Origin: Verrucomicrobiia bacterium
GTDB lineage: Bacteria; Verrucomicrobiota; Verrucomicrobiia; Verrucomicrobiales; Akkermansiaceae
Length of the DNA stretch: 48,620 bases
Assembly: GCA_030430455.1 (NCBI GenBank)
Contig: JAUIJB010000023.1
Coordinates: forward strand, 1 to 48,620
Direction of reading: 5' to 3'
The translations under genes and the position numbers were made by a program. This document shows positions 34,879 to 45,651 of the stretch, piece after piece; position 1 is the first letter of the stretch, and each line of letters starts with the position of its first letter. Below the pieces are notes generated by a model. That model was not told where the DNA came from. It made no database searches and was given only the letters and a program-made list of their open reading frames with translations.

Positions 34879-35157
34879 ATGGAGCTCGACCTGATCGACG
34901 TTCACTTCGACCTGAAGACGCATTCGCCCCGCGAGCTCGAGGAAGCTCTCGAGGATCCCTTTGCGATCCGTTTCCTCCCCGACAACGACCGCTCGGACGG
35001 CGAGTCGCGCTACTACGCCCTCGGCCGGACCGTGGCCGACCGCCACCTCTTCCTGTGCTTCTGGACCGACGGAAAGAGGGCCCGGGTGGTCAGCGCGCGG
35101 GACATGAGCGAGGGCGAGCAGCGCTTCTACGAGCGGAAATACGCCGAGTTCAAGTAA
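34879..35157 (+). CDS. BrnT-family toxin
   Basis: 92 aa. DLKTHSPRELEEALEDPFAIRF, then SRYYALGRTVADRHLFLCFWTDGKRARVVSARDMSEGEQRFYERKY fits the compact RelE-like BrnT/DUF4258 ribonuclease fold: the RVVSARDM strand and the ERxFYE tail are typical. The usual N-terminal KxxxNxxKH motif is degenerate here. It is followed after 2 bp by a CopG-type antitoxin, which supports a type II toxin-antitoxin pair. Confidence 0.8.
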   Translation: MELDLIDVHFDLKTHSPRELEEALEDPFAIRFLPDNDRSDGESRYYALGRTVADRHLFLCFWTDGKRARVVSARDMSEGEQRFYERKYAEFK

Positions 35158-35159
35158 GC

Positions 35160-35432
35160 ATGAAGACCGTCGCCAAGTGGGAGGAAATCCCCGATTTCGA
35201 GGACGAGGAGGAGGAAGCCAACTTCTGGCTCGAGCACGAGCTCGACGCCAAGCTCATGGCCGGCTCGGTCCACGAGCCCGACTCGCGCGAGTCGACCACC
35301 ATCACGCTGCGCTTCGACCCGCGCATGCTCTCGCGCATCAAGCGCATCGCCCGCACCCGCTTCCTCAACTACCAGTCGATGATGAAGCAGTGGCTGGCCG
35401 AGCGGCTCGAGGACGAGATCCGCAAGCAGTAG
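35160..35432 (+). CDS. CopG/ribbon-helix-helix antitoxin
   Basis: 90 aa. An acidic N-terminal part (WEEIPDFEDEEEEANFWLEHE) would wrap the toxin. The ribbon-helix-helix follows: TTITLRFDPRMLSRIKRIAR, then FLNYQSMMKQWLAERLEDE, as in the CopG antitoxin family that partners BrnT. It is predicted to bind DNA and repress its own operon. The toxin-first order is as in brnTA. Confidence 0.85.
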   Translation: MKTVAKWEEIPDFEDEEEEANFWLEHELDAKLMAGSVHEPDSRESTTITLRFDPRMLSRIKRIARTRFLNYQSMMKQWLAERLEDEIRKQ

Positions 35433-35476
35433 CCCGGCGGCCCGAGGCCCGCTCATCCCTCCTCGCGACCGCTGCG

Positions 35477-35857
35477 ATGGCCCTGCTGCGACACCCGGCC
35501 TTCTGGCTGGCCGCCTTCCTGGCCTGGTTCGGCACCCTGTGGTGGCTTTCCAGCGCGCCGCGCGAGTTCCCCTCGGCGCTCGACTTCCGGGCCTCCGACA
35601 AGCTGCTCCACTTCGGCTACTTCTTCGGCGGCTCCGGCCTGTTCTCCGCCTGGTGGTTCCGCCGCCACCCCGACCAGCCGGCCTGGCGGCGGATCCTCCT
35701 CGCCTGGATCCTGCTGACCCTGGTCGGCGTGTCCGACGAGTGGCACCAGTCGACCGTCCCCGGCCGCGATGCCACCCTCAGCGACCTCGTCGCCGACTCG
35801 CTCGGCGCGCTGGCCGGCGCGCTCGTGTTCCACGCCTGCCGCCGCACGCTCAGCTGA
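35477..35857 (+). CDS. VanZ-family membrane protein
   Basis: 126 aa with about four transmembrane helices. The VanZ pattern is clear: DKLLHFGYFFGGSGLFSAWW in the middle and DEWHQSTVPGRDATLSDLVADSLGALAG near the end. The family is named for a teicoplanin-resistance gene, but most chromosomal members have no known role and resistance should not be inferred. It starts 44 bp after the antitoxin. Confidence 0.88.
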   Translation: MALLRHPAFWLAAFLAWFGTLWWLSSAPREFPSALDFRASDKLLHFGYFFGGSGLFSAWWFRRHPDQPAWRRILLAWILLTLVGVSDEWHQSTVPGRDATLSDLVADSLGALAGALVFHACRRTLS

Positions 35858-38188
<2,331 letters not shown>

Positions 38189-38271
38189 ATGCCGTGGAGA
38201 CAGGAATGCCTTGTCCCTTTCGCCTCAGTTGATAGGATGCCCCCGCTCGAAAATCGACACTCCCCGCTGCC

Positions 38272-39051
38272 ATGGATCCCCGGACCTTCGCCTGCCCCGC
38301 CCTCGCCCTGTTCCTCGCCTGCGGCCACGCCCAGGCCGTCTGGATCACCAACTTCACCTCGATCAGCCCCGGCGTGAATGGCTCGGCCAGCGGCGTCTGG
38401 CGGGAGGTGACCAATCCCCTGAGCGGTGCCGGCAGCGACAGCTCCTTCAACGTCACCCTGAACGCCATGAATGGCGGCGACGTCAAGGCGGAGGATGGTT
38501 CGGCACTGACCTCGCGCACCGACGAGTCATTCCCCTGGCGCGACCTCAATGCGGGCGAGTCCTTCGTCTACGAGGGCGACACCATCGGTCCCCTTCCGAT
38601 CGCCGTCGATCTTCCCTTTGCCAATGGCACCAACGGCGACTTCATCAACGTCGAGACCGACAGCGGGTCCTCCTCCATGATCGTCATCGAGTTCGGTGCC
38701 CTCGTCAGGGATCCGATGCTGAGCTTCTCGGACATCGACATCGGCACCACGCTGGCCTTCACCGACAGCTTCAGCGTGGTGGCCCAGACCAGCAACCTGG
38801 CGAATGCCGGCAACGCGGTGAGCAACACGATGCTGCCGACCACCCCTCCCTTTGACGAGGAGGCTGCCGGTTCGCTGCAGTTCAGCGGCAGCTTCAGCCA
38901 GCTGGCCTTCACCATCACCAACAACCACCCGCAGAACGCCGAGAACCGCACCGGCTTCGTGGTGACCACCGAGTTCGAGCCGATCCCCGAACCCGGCACC
39001 ACGGTTCTGGTTCTTGGCGGCCTGCTCCTCGCCGGGCGGCGCCGCCGCTGA
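38272..39051 (+). CDS. PEP-CTERM sorted surface protein (second)
   Basis: 259 aa. A signal peptide (cleavage near HAQA-V) leads to a beta-rich domain without recognised family (WITNFTSISPGVNGSASGVW; GALVRDPMLSFSDIDIG). The C-terminus is a PEP-CTERM signal: IPEPGTTVLVLGGLLLAGRRRR. Unlike the 9388 protein it has no NGDFE motif and no TGCA box, so it is probably not part of the glycan locus. It follows ligA by 83 bp. Confidence 0.85.
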   Translation: MDPRTFACPALALFLACGHAQAVWITNFTSISPGVNGSASGVWREVTNPLSGAGSDSSFNVTLNAMNGGDVKAEDGSALTSRTDESFPWRDLNAGESFVYEGDTIGPLPIAVDLPFANGTNGDFINVETDSGSSSMIVIEFGALVRDPMLSFSDIDIGTTLAFTDSFSVVAQTSNLANAGNAVSNTMLPTTPPFDEEAAGSLQFSGSFSQLAFTITNNHPQNAENRTGFVVTTEFEPIPEPGTTVLVLGGLLLAGRRRR

Positions 39052-39067
39052 GCGGCGCCCCGCCGCC

Positions 39068-39610
39068 ATGAGCCGCCTCGCCGTCCGACCACGCTTCTCC
39101 ACCGAGCTCGACCTTCCGGCCGGGCAGGTCCAGCAGCGGATCCTCGAGCAGGTCGACGGCGACCCGGAGGCCTGCGAGGTGAAGAGCTTTCCGGGCTTCC
39201 TGTGCCTCCGCATCCCCCTCGGCCAGCGCCACTTCTGGTCGCCGCGGCTGACCCTCTCGATCGACGAGGACGAGGACGGCCGAACCCGGATCGAGGGCAT
39301 CTACGGGCCCAACGCCAACCTCTGGGCGCTGTTCCTCTACAGCTACCTGATCAGCGGCTCGGTCGCGATCTTCGCCGCCTCGCTGGGCTTCGCGCAGCTG
39401 TCGCTGAAACGTCCCGCCTGGGGCATGTGGATCGCCGGCGCCATGGCAGGCGTGCTGGTCGGGATCTACCTGGTCGCCCGCCTCGGCAAGCGGATCGCAG
39501 CCGACCAGACGCACCACCTCGACGACCTCTACCGTCGGGCTGTCGAGCGCTCGGGCATCACCGCGCGGATCGTCGCGGGCGAGCCCTCAGCCGATGCCGA
39601 GCTTGCCTGA
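39068..39610 (+). CDS. Membrane protein of unknown function
   Basis: 180 aa. An N-terminal soluble part (RFSTELDLPAGQVQQRILEQVD, then FWSPRLTLSIDEDEDGRTRIEG) is followed by two transmembrane helices at ~97-118 and ~122-142 and a short cytoplasmic tail. No family is recognised. The 3' end overlaps the convergent FAAL-NRPS gene by 24 bp (39587-39610). Confidence 0.7.
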   Translation: MSRLAVRPRFSTELDLPAGQVQQRILEQVDGDPEACEVKSFPGFLCLRIPLGQRHFWSPRLTLSIDEDEDGRTRIEGIYGPNANLWALFLYSYLISGSVAIFAASLGFAQLSLKRPAWGMWIAGAMAGVLVGIYLVARLGKRIAADQTHHLDDLYRRAVERSGITARIVAGEPSADAELA

Positions 39611-42600
39611 CTCGATCCCGCCGAGCACCCGCCGGACCACCCCGGCGACCTCCTCGGCGGATCCCTCGCGGAGGAAATCCTCGTGGCGCCCCGGCACCTC
39701 GAAGACCTCGATGGGTTGGCTGCTCCAGCCTTCCCAGCCGAGCGCCCGCGGCCGCGGCATCCAGCCCTCGTCGGCCGCGCGGACCAGCACCAGGCGGCCG
39801 ACGGCGGGAATCCGCGGGCGGTGCTCGTGCAGCGCCTTCCAGTGGCGCAGCGCCCGCTCGCGGCCAGCCTCGTCGAGCGGCTCGGGGTCGAGCACCGACC
39901 AGATGTCCGGGATCTGCCGGCCGTTCACCGGCGCGGCGGTTTCCCCGACGCTCTGGCGCAGCTGGCGCCACTTCATGCCGATCCGGCGCAGCAGGGTCTC
40001 ACGGTCGAAGCCCGTCACCCGCCTGACCTGCCCGGGCAGGCGGCCGGCGATGCGCATCATCGACCCCAGGTCGAGGTCGGGGGCCTCGCCCCGCCAGCCC
40101 GCCGGCGGCAGCGACTCCAGCAGCATCAACAAGGCGACCTCCTCACCGGCGTCGACCAGCTGGGCGGCCACCTCGAGCGCCAGGTTGCCGCCGAAGCAGA
40201 AGCCCGCGAGCCGGTAGGGGCCCTTCGCCTGCACCTCGCGCAGGCTGCGGACATGCGCCGCGGCGAGGTCCTCCATGCGGTCGTGCACCCGGTCGCCCTC
40301 GGCCATGCCGTAGCTCAACCGGCCGTCGCCGAGCAGCCGCACCGCCTCGCGGTAGGGAAACAGGCCCATGCCGCCGTCGACCAGCGTCTGCATCCAGAAG
40401 ATCGGATCGCCCGAGCCCTCCGGGTTGAGCAGGACCGGGCGCGGCTCGGCGGGGTCGATCCCGCCCTCCTCGCGGATCTGGCGCAGCAGGCCGCCGAAGG
40501 TCGGGTCCTCGAAGATCCAGTCGAGGTGGAGGTCGACGCCGAGCCGCCGCTTGATCTCCGCGACCAGCCGAACCGCCAGCAGGGAGTGGCCGCCGAGCTT
40601 GAAGAAGTCGCTGTCCCGGCGGATCTCCGAGACTCCCAGGAGGTCCCCCCAGGTGGTCATCAGGGCGTGCTCGAAGGCGGACGCCGCCCCCTCGCCGGCA
40701 ACCGGCACGGCGGCATCGCGGCCGGCATCGACCACCGGCCGGGCCGCCAGCGCGCGGCGGTCGATCTTGCCGCTGGCATTCAACGGCAGGCGGTCCAGCG
40801 CGGCGAAGCGCGCCGGCACCATGTAGTCGGGCAGCTTGTCGCGCAGGAAGTCCGCCAGGCCGCCGAGCTCGCCGGCGTCACCCTCGACCCAGCCGACCAG
40901 TTCGCCGTCCCCGACCTGCACGCAGGCCGCGTTGGCGACCCGCGGGTGGGCCGCCATCGCGGCCTCGATCTCGCCCAGCTCGACGCGGAAGCCGCGCAGC
41001 TTGACCTGGCCGTCCATCCGTCCGAGGCACTCGAGGGCGCCGTCGCCGCCGACCCGGGCGAGGTCGCCGGTCCGGTAGAGGCGCTGCCCGGCGAGGGGGC
41101 CGGAGGACGGCGTGATGAAGCGCTCGGCGGTGAGCTCGTCGCGCTGCCAGTAGCCGTCGGCGAGGCCGTCGCCACCGATGCACAGCTCGCCCGTGCCGCC
41201 ACCGCGGACCACCCGGCGCTCCTCGTCGAGGATCACCAGCCGGGTGTTGGCGATCGGCTCGCCGATCGACACCGCCTCGAGCGCGTCGGCCGATTCCGGC
41301 AGCTTCCAGATGCTCGACCAGACGGTGGTCTCGGTCGGGCCGTAGAGGTTCCACACCTCGCCGACCGCGTCCACCAGCGCCCGTCCGAGCGCCGGGTCCA
41401 TGGCCTCCCCCCCGCACAGCACCTTGAGCCCGCCGCGACCCTGCCAACCCGCCGCGAGGAGCATGCGCCAGGTCGCCGGGGTCGCCTGCATCACCGTCGC
41501 GCCGGATTCCTCCAGCCGCCGGGCCAGCTTGGCGGCGTCGCGCGCCGTGCGCCCGTCCACCACCTCGAGCGAGCCCCCCGCGGCCAGCGGCAGGAACAAC
41601 TCGAGCGTCGAGATGTCGAAGGACAGGGTGGTGACCGCAAGCAGGTGATCCCCGGCACCCATTCCCGGCTGCTCCTGCATCGAGAGGATGAAGTTCCCCA
41701 GCGCCCCGTGCGGGATGACCACCCCCTTCGGCCGCCCGGTCGATCCCGAAGTGTAGATGACGTAGGCCGTGTCGGCGGGCGCGGGCAGGTGGTCACCCGC
41801 CTGCGCCGCGCCCTTCCCGCCCTCGCCAGGCGCCGCGGCGGGCGCGCCCGAGAAGTCGGGAGCCACCGCCTCGATCCCATCGGGCAGCCGCTCCGCCGCC
41901 GCCGCATCGGCCACCACCGCGACCCCCGGCTGGTCCGCGAGGATCATCGCCAGCCGCTCGGGCGGGTTCGACGGGTCGAGCGGGATGTAGGCCGCCCCCG
42001 CCAGCCACACCCCCAGCGGACCCGCGGGAAGGTTGGCGTCGCGCGAAAGCATCAGCGCGACCCGGTCGCCCGGCCCGACCCCCAGCGCCCGCAACTGGCG
42101 GGCGAAGGAGCGCGCCCGGGCCAGCAGCCCGGCGGCGTCGAGCGCCTCGTCCGCCGAGCGCACGACCACCCGCTCGGGAGCGGACGCCCCGAGCGTGGCG
42201 AGGATCCGCTGCGGCACCGTCTGGCGCGGGAAGTCCGGCCGCAGCGGCCCGGCGAGGACCGCCCGGCCGGCGTCGTGGTCGATGTCCCGGCCGGGGTCGG
42301 CGACGAACTCCCCGAGCAGGCCGAGGTAGTCGTCGAGGTGGCCCTCGACCGTCTCGCGCCGGAACAGGTCGTTGCGGAACTCGAGAGCCAGCTCGTGGCG
42401 GTCGGCCAGCGCGAAGACGAACAGGCTCAGGTCGAACTGCGCCGCGCCCCGCGACGCGAGGTACGGCGAGCACCGGAGACCGCCGGCCCAGTCCGACTCG
42501 ACCGGAAGCTCCTGGTGGTCGAACATGACCTGGGCGAGCGGCGGCCGGTCGCCCAGGCGCTGCGGAGCCACCGCCTCGATGATCTTCTCGAAGGGGGCGT

Positions 42601-45502
42601 CCTGGTTGGCCTGCATCGCATGGGCGTCGGCGCGCACGCGGTCGAGCAGCCCGGCGAAGCTGCCGTCGCCGGTCTCGATCCGGAACGGCAGGGTGTTGAC
42701 GAGGGTGCCGACCAGGCCGCCGGTCTGCGGCTGGTTGCGGTTGGCCACCGGCACGGCGACCACCAGGTCGCGCTCGCCGCTCTGCCTCCTGAGGAACAGC
42801 GCGAAGACTGCCAGCATCACCATGAAAGGCGTCACCCGGCGCTCGCGGGCAAGCTCCCCGACGCGGTCGAGCAGGCCGCCATCCAGCTCGGCCCGCACCA
42901 GGCCACCCGCGCTGCTCACCCGCGACGGACGCGGGAAGTCGGTCGCCAACTCGAGCAGCCCGGAGTGCCCGGCAAGGCGGTCCTTCCAGTAGGCCACCTG
43001 ACGGTCCGCATGTCCCCCGTCGACCAGCGCCCGGTGCCAGGCGGCGTAGTCGAAATAGTCGAAATGGTCCGGGGATTCGGGCCCGTCGAAACCCTCGCGG
43101 CCGCTGGTCCCGTCGCCGGCGGCCGCGGAGCCCTCGACGCGTTTCCGGTAGGCCTGTTCGAGGTCGGCGAGGAAGACCCGCGCCGACCAGCCATCCGCGA
43201 CCACGTGGTGGGCGCACAGGCCGAGCACCCGGCGGTCGCCTCCGCCATCGACCAGCACGCCGCGGATCAGCGGTGCCTCGTCGAGCCGGAAGGGCTCCGA
43301 GGCGAAGGCCTCGAGCCGCGACTCCCAGTGGTCGGGGTGGGCCGACTCGAAGGCCAGCGCGACCTCGACCTCGTCGGCCACCCGCACCGTCGGCCCGCCA
43401 TCCTTGAGCGGGTAGCAGCTGCGCAGGGCGGCGTGGCGGTTGACCGTCTCGCGGAACGCCCCGGCGAGGCCGTCGCCGTCGAGCGGGCCGTCGAGGCGCA
43501 GGCAACCGAAGACATGGTAGGCGGCGCTGTCCGGATCGAGCCGGTGGAGGAACCACATCCGCTCCTGCGAGTGGGTCAGCGGGATCCGCCCGCGGTGGCG
43601 CTCGAGCGCCGGCAGGCCGTCGCGCGGGGCCGCCTCGAGGGCCCCGGCCAAGCCGGCGAAGCTGGTCGCGCCGAGGACCTCGTCCAGCTCGAGCGCCCGG
43701 CCGCTGCGCTCGCGCAGGACCACCATCAGGCGGGTGGCCTCCAGCGAGCTCAGCCCCTGCCGGGCCGGATCGTCGCCCGCCTCCGGGCGGCTGCGGCCGG
43801 TCACCTCGGCGCAGACCTCGAGGACCAGGGCCAGCAGGTCGGGAGCAGCCCCGACTCCCGTGCTGTCCCCCGCGACCCCGTCCTCGTCGGCCACGACCAC
43901 CGGCTCGACGAGCGCCTTCCCTTGCCCTGCTTTCTCTGCTTCCTCGTCTGGCTCGCCGAGCGGCAGGCGACGGGCCCGCCCCTCGGCCCAATCCTCGCGG
44001 CATTGGCCGCGCCGGATCTTGCCGCTCGTGGTCCGCGGCAGCGTGCCGGCGCGGACCAGCACGACCTCGCCCGCGACGTCGAGCTCACGCGCCAGCTGCT
44101 GGCGCAGCCTCCCGGTCGCCGCACTGGCCTCCGCGGGGTCCAGCGGTGCCGACTCGACCAGCACGACCACCTGCTCGCGTTCGCCGTCGTCGAAGGCGAA
44201 GGCCGCCGCCGACGCGGAACCCACCACGGACTCGACGTCCTCGGGCGCGAGGTTGCGGCCGTCGACGACGATCAGGTCCTTGATCCGCGAGGTGACGAAC
44301 AACTCGCCGTCGCGCAGGAACCCGAGGTCCCCGGTGCGCAGGAACCCGTCGCGGGTGAAGAGCCCCTCGTTACCACGTTTCCAGTAGCCACGACTGACCG
44401 AGTCGCCCTTCACGACGATCTCGCCGACCTCGCCGTCCGGCAGGACCCACTCGTCCTCGACCACGCGGACCCGGCTGCCGGGGATCACGCGGCCGGTCGA
44501 GACCCCGCGGTCGCCGGTGACCAGCGGCTCGTCGCGGCGGCGCGTGGTGACGACCAGCGTCGACTCCGCCAGGCCATAGCTCGGCAGGAAGGCGGCGCGG
44601 TCGAAGCCGCAGCCGGCGAAGGCCGCGGCGAAGTTCTCGAGCGTCTCCGCGCGGACCCGCTCGGCACCCATCGGAAACCAGTGCCACGAGCGCAGGTCGA
44701 GCCCCTCCTTGTCCGCCGCGGTGATGCTCCGGGCGCACCATTCGAGCGCGAAGTTCGGCGCCCCGCTGAAGTCGGCCCGCTCGCGCGAGATGGTCTCCAG
44801 CCAGGCGACCGGCCGCCGCTTGAAGTGCTCCGGGCTCATCAGGGTGAGCCGGAAGCCGCTCCACACGGAGTGGAGCAACTTGGCGACCAGGCCGAAGTCG
44901 TGGTAGGGCGGCAGCCAGCTGACCGCCCGGCGCACCGGCCGCGCCGACAGGATCGACTCGAAGGCACCGAGCTGGGCCGAGAGGTTCGAGCTCGAGATCA
45001 TCACCCCCTTGGGCGCCGCGGTGGATCCCGAGGTGTACTGGATCAGGCAGGGCGCCTCGGGGTCGTCGCTGGGTGGCACGATCGCGCGCTCCCCGGCCAG
45101 CCCGGACGTGTCGAGCCATTCCAGCCCGGCCATCGCCGCCCCCTCACCGAGCGCCAACCGCGCCGAGCAGTCGCCGCGCACCGCCTCGAACCTCGCCCGG
45201 TGGCGGCGCCCGCGCGGCGGATAGACCGGCACCGCGATCGCCCGCGCCAGCCAGCAGCCGAAGATCGAGGCGACCAGCTCGCCGCCGACCGGCTGGGCGA
45301 TGAGGATCGGCTGGCCCGCGAGCCGGCGCGCCTCGAGCTCCGAGCCGATCGCCGCGGCCCGCGAGGCCAGCTTCGCCCAGCTCCACTCCTCGAGCAGCTC
45401 GCCATGGTCATCGACCCGGCGCAGCGCTGTGCCGGGGTCGCCCGCCCGCAGGGCCAGCCGCTCGGTGAGGTCAGCCTCCGGCGGCAGGGTTTCGGCGCTC
45501 AT
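39587..45502 (-). CDS. FAAL-ACP-C-A-PCP-TE hybrid synthetase, predicted N-acylglycine synthase
   Basis: 1971 aa, a complete one-module lipopeptide synthetase. Residues 1-530: fatty acyl-AMP ligase (IQYTSGSTAAPKGVM, LPPYHDFGLVAKLL). ~545-625: acyl carrier, Ser586 in GLSSLEATRL. ~637-1085: condensation domain, HHVVADGWS at ~765. ~1087-1590: adenylation domain (YTSGSTGRPKGV, FDISTLELFLPL, NLYGPTETTVW, LPLNASGKIDRR). By eye its ten specificity residues are D-I-L-Q-L-G-L-V-W-K, nearly the glycine code. ~1600-1675: PCP, Ser1640 in GGHSL. ~1689-1971: thioesterase, GFCFGGN with Cys1769 where Ser is usual, and GRHEDFL for the His. It would activate a fatty acid, join it to glycine and release it. There is no phosphopantetheinyl transferase gene nearby. 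Confidence 0.92.
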   Translation of the reverse strand: MSAETLPPEADLTERLALRAGDPGTALRRVDDHGELLEEWSWAKLASRAAAIGSELEARRLAGQPILIAQPVGGELVASIFGCWLARAIAVPVYPPRGRRHRARFEAVRGDCSARLALGEGAAMAGLEWLDTSGLAGERAIVPPSDDPEAPCLIQYTSGSTAAPKGVMISSSNLSAQLGAFESILSARPVRRAVSWLPPYHDFGLVAKLLHSVWSGFRLTLMSPEHFKRRPVAWLETISRERADFSGAPNFALEWCARSITAADKEGLDLRSWHWFPMGAERVRAETLENFAAAFAGCGFDRAAFLPSYGLAESTLVVTTRRRDEPLVTGDRGVSTGRVIPGSRVRVVEDEWVLPDGEVGEIVVKGDSVSRGYWKRGNEGLFTRDGFLRTGDLGFLRDGELFVTSRIKDLIVVDGRNLAPEDVESVVGSASAAAFAFDDGEREQVVVLVESAPLDPAEASAATGRLRQQLARELDVAGEVVLVRAGTLPRTTSGKIRRGQCREDWAEGRARRLPLGEPDEEAEKAGQGKALVEPVVVADEDGVAGDSTGVGAAPDLLALVLEVCAEVTGRSRPEAGDDPARQGLSSLEATRLMVVLRERSGRALELDEVLGATSFAGLAGALEAAPRDGLPALERHRGRIPLTHSQERMWFLHRLDPDSAAYHVFGCLRLDGPLDGDGLAGAFRETVNRHAALRSCYPLKDGGPTVRVADEVEVALAFESAHPDHWESRLEAFASEPFRLDEAPLIRGVLVDGGGDRRVLGLCAHHVVADGWSARVFLADLEQAYRKRVEGSAAAGDGTSGREGFDGPESPDHFDYFDYAAWHRALVDGGHADRQVAYWKDRLAGHSGLLELATDFPRPSRVSSAGGLVRAELDGGLLDRVGELARERRVTPFMVMLAVFALFLRRQSGERDLVVAVPVANRNQPQTGGLVGTLVNTLPFRIETGDGSFAGLLDRVRADAHAMQANQDAPFEKIIEAVAPQRLGDRPPLAQVMFDHQELPVESDWAGGLRCSPYLASRGAAQFDLSLFVFALADRHELALEFRNDLFRRETVEGHLDDYLGLLGEFVADPGRDIDHDAGRAVLAGPLRPDFPRQTVPQRILATLGASAPERVVVRSADEALDAAGLLARARSFARQLRALGVGPGDRVALMLSRDANLPAGPLGVWLAGAAYIPLDPSNPPERLAMILADQPGVAVVADAAAAERLPDGIEAVAPDFSGAPAAAPGEGGKGAAQAGDHLPAPADTAYVIYTSGSTGRPKGVVIPHGALGNFILSMQEQPGMGAGDHLLAVTTLSFDISTLELFLPLAAGGSLEVVDGRTARDAAKLARRLEESGATVMQATPATWRMLLAAGWQGRGGLKVLCGGEAMDPALGRALVDAVGEVWNLYGPTETTVWSSIWKLPESADALEAVSIGEPIANTRLVILDEERRVVRGGGTGELCIGGDGLADGYWQRDELTAERFITPSSGPLAGQRLYRTGDLARVGGDGALECLGRMDGQVKLRGFRVELGEIEAAMAAHPRVANAACVQVGDGELVGWVEGDAGELGGLADFLRDKLPDYMVPARFAALDRLPLNASGKIDRRALAARPVVDAGRDAAVPVAGEGAASAFEHALMTTWGDLLGVSEIRRDSDFFKLGGHSLLAVRLVAEIKRRLGVDLHLDWIFEDPTFGGLLRQIREEGGIDPAEPRPVLLNPEGSGDPIFWMQTLVDGGMGLFPYREAVRLLGDGRLSYGMAEGDRVHDRMEDLAAAHVRSLREVQAKGPYRLAGFCFGGNLALEVAAQLVDAGEEVALLMLLESLPPAGWRGEAPDLDLGSMMRIAGRLPGQVRRVTGFDRETLLRRIGMKWRQLRQSVGETAAPVNGRQIPDIWSVLDPEPLDEAGRERALRHWKALHEHRPRIPAVGRLVLVRAADEGWMPRPRALGWEGWSSQPIEVFEVPGRHEDFLREGSAEEVAGVVRRVLGGIESGKLGIG

Positions 45503-45651
45503 GGGGTCGGGTGCGGGGCATTCGGTCGCAGGGGACGGCGCAGCCTAGGGCACTCCGCCACGACCCGGCAAACCGGATCTACGCGGCGCGCCCCCCCGGC
45601 AGCGACACGGCGACATTGACGCCCCGATTGTGGGGAAGGCATATCGGGTGC

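Noticed and set aside
35477..35857. Antibiotic-resistance role for the VanZ-family protein
   Set aside because: No vanA/vanH/vanX or regulators nearby; chromosomal VanZ-family proteins are common and mostly of unknown role.
39683..45619. A 1978-aa open frame on the + strand opposite the synthetase
   Set aside because: Composition is typical of the antisense of a G+C-rich gene (rich in R, H, P, Q), it has no motifs, and the opposite strand encodes a full multidomain enzyme.
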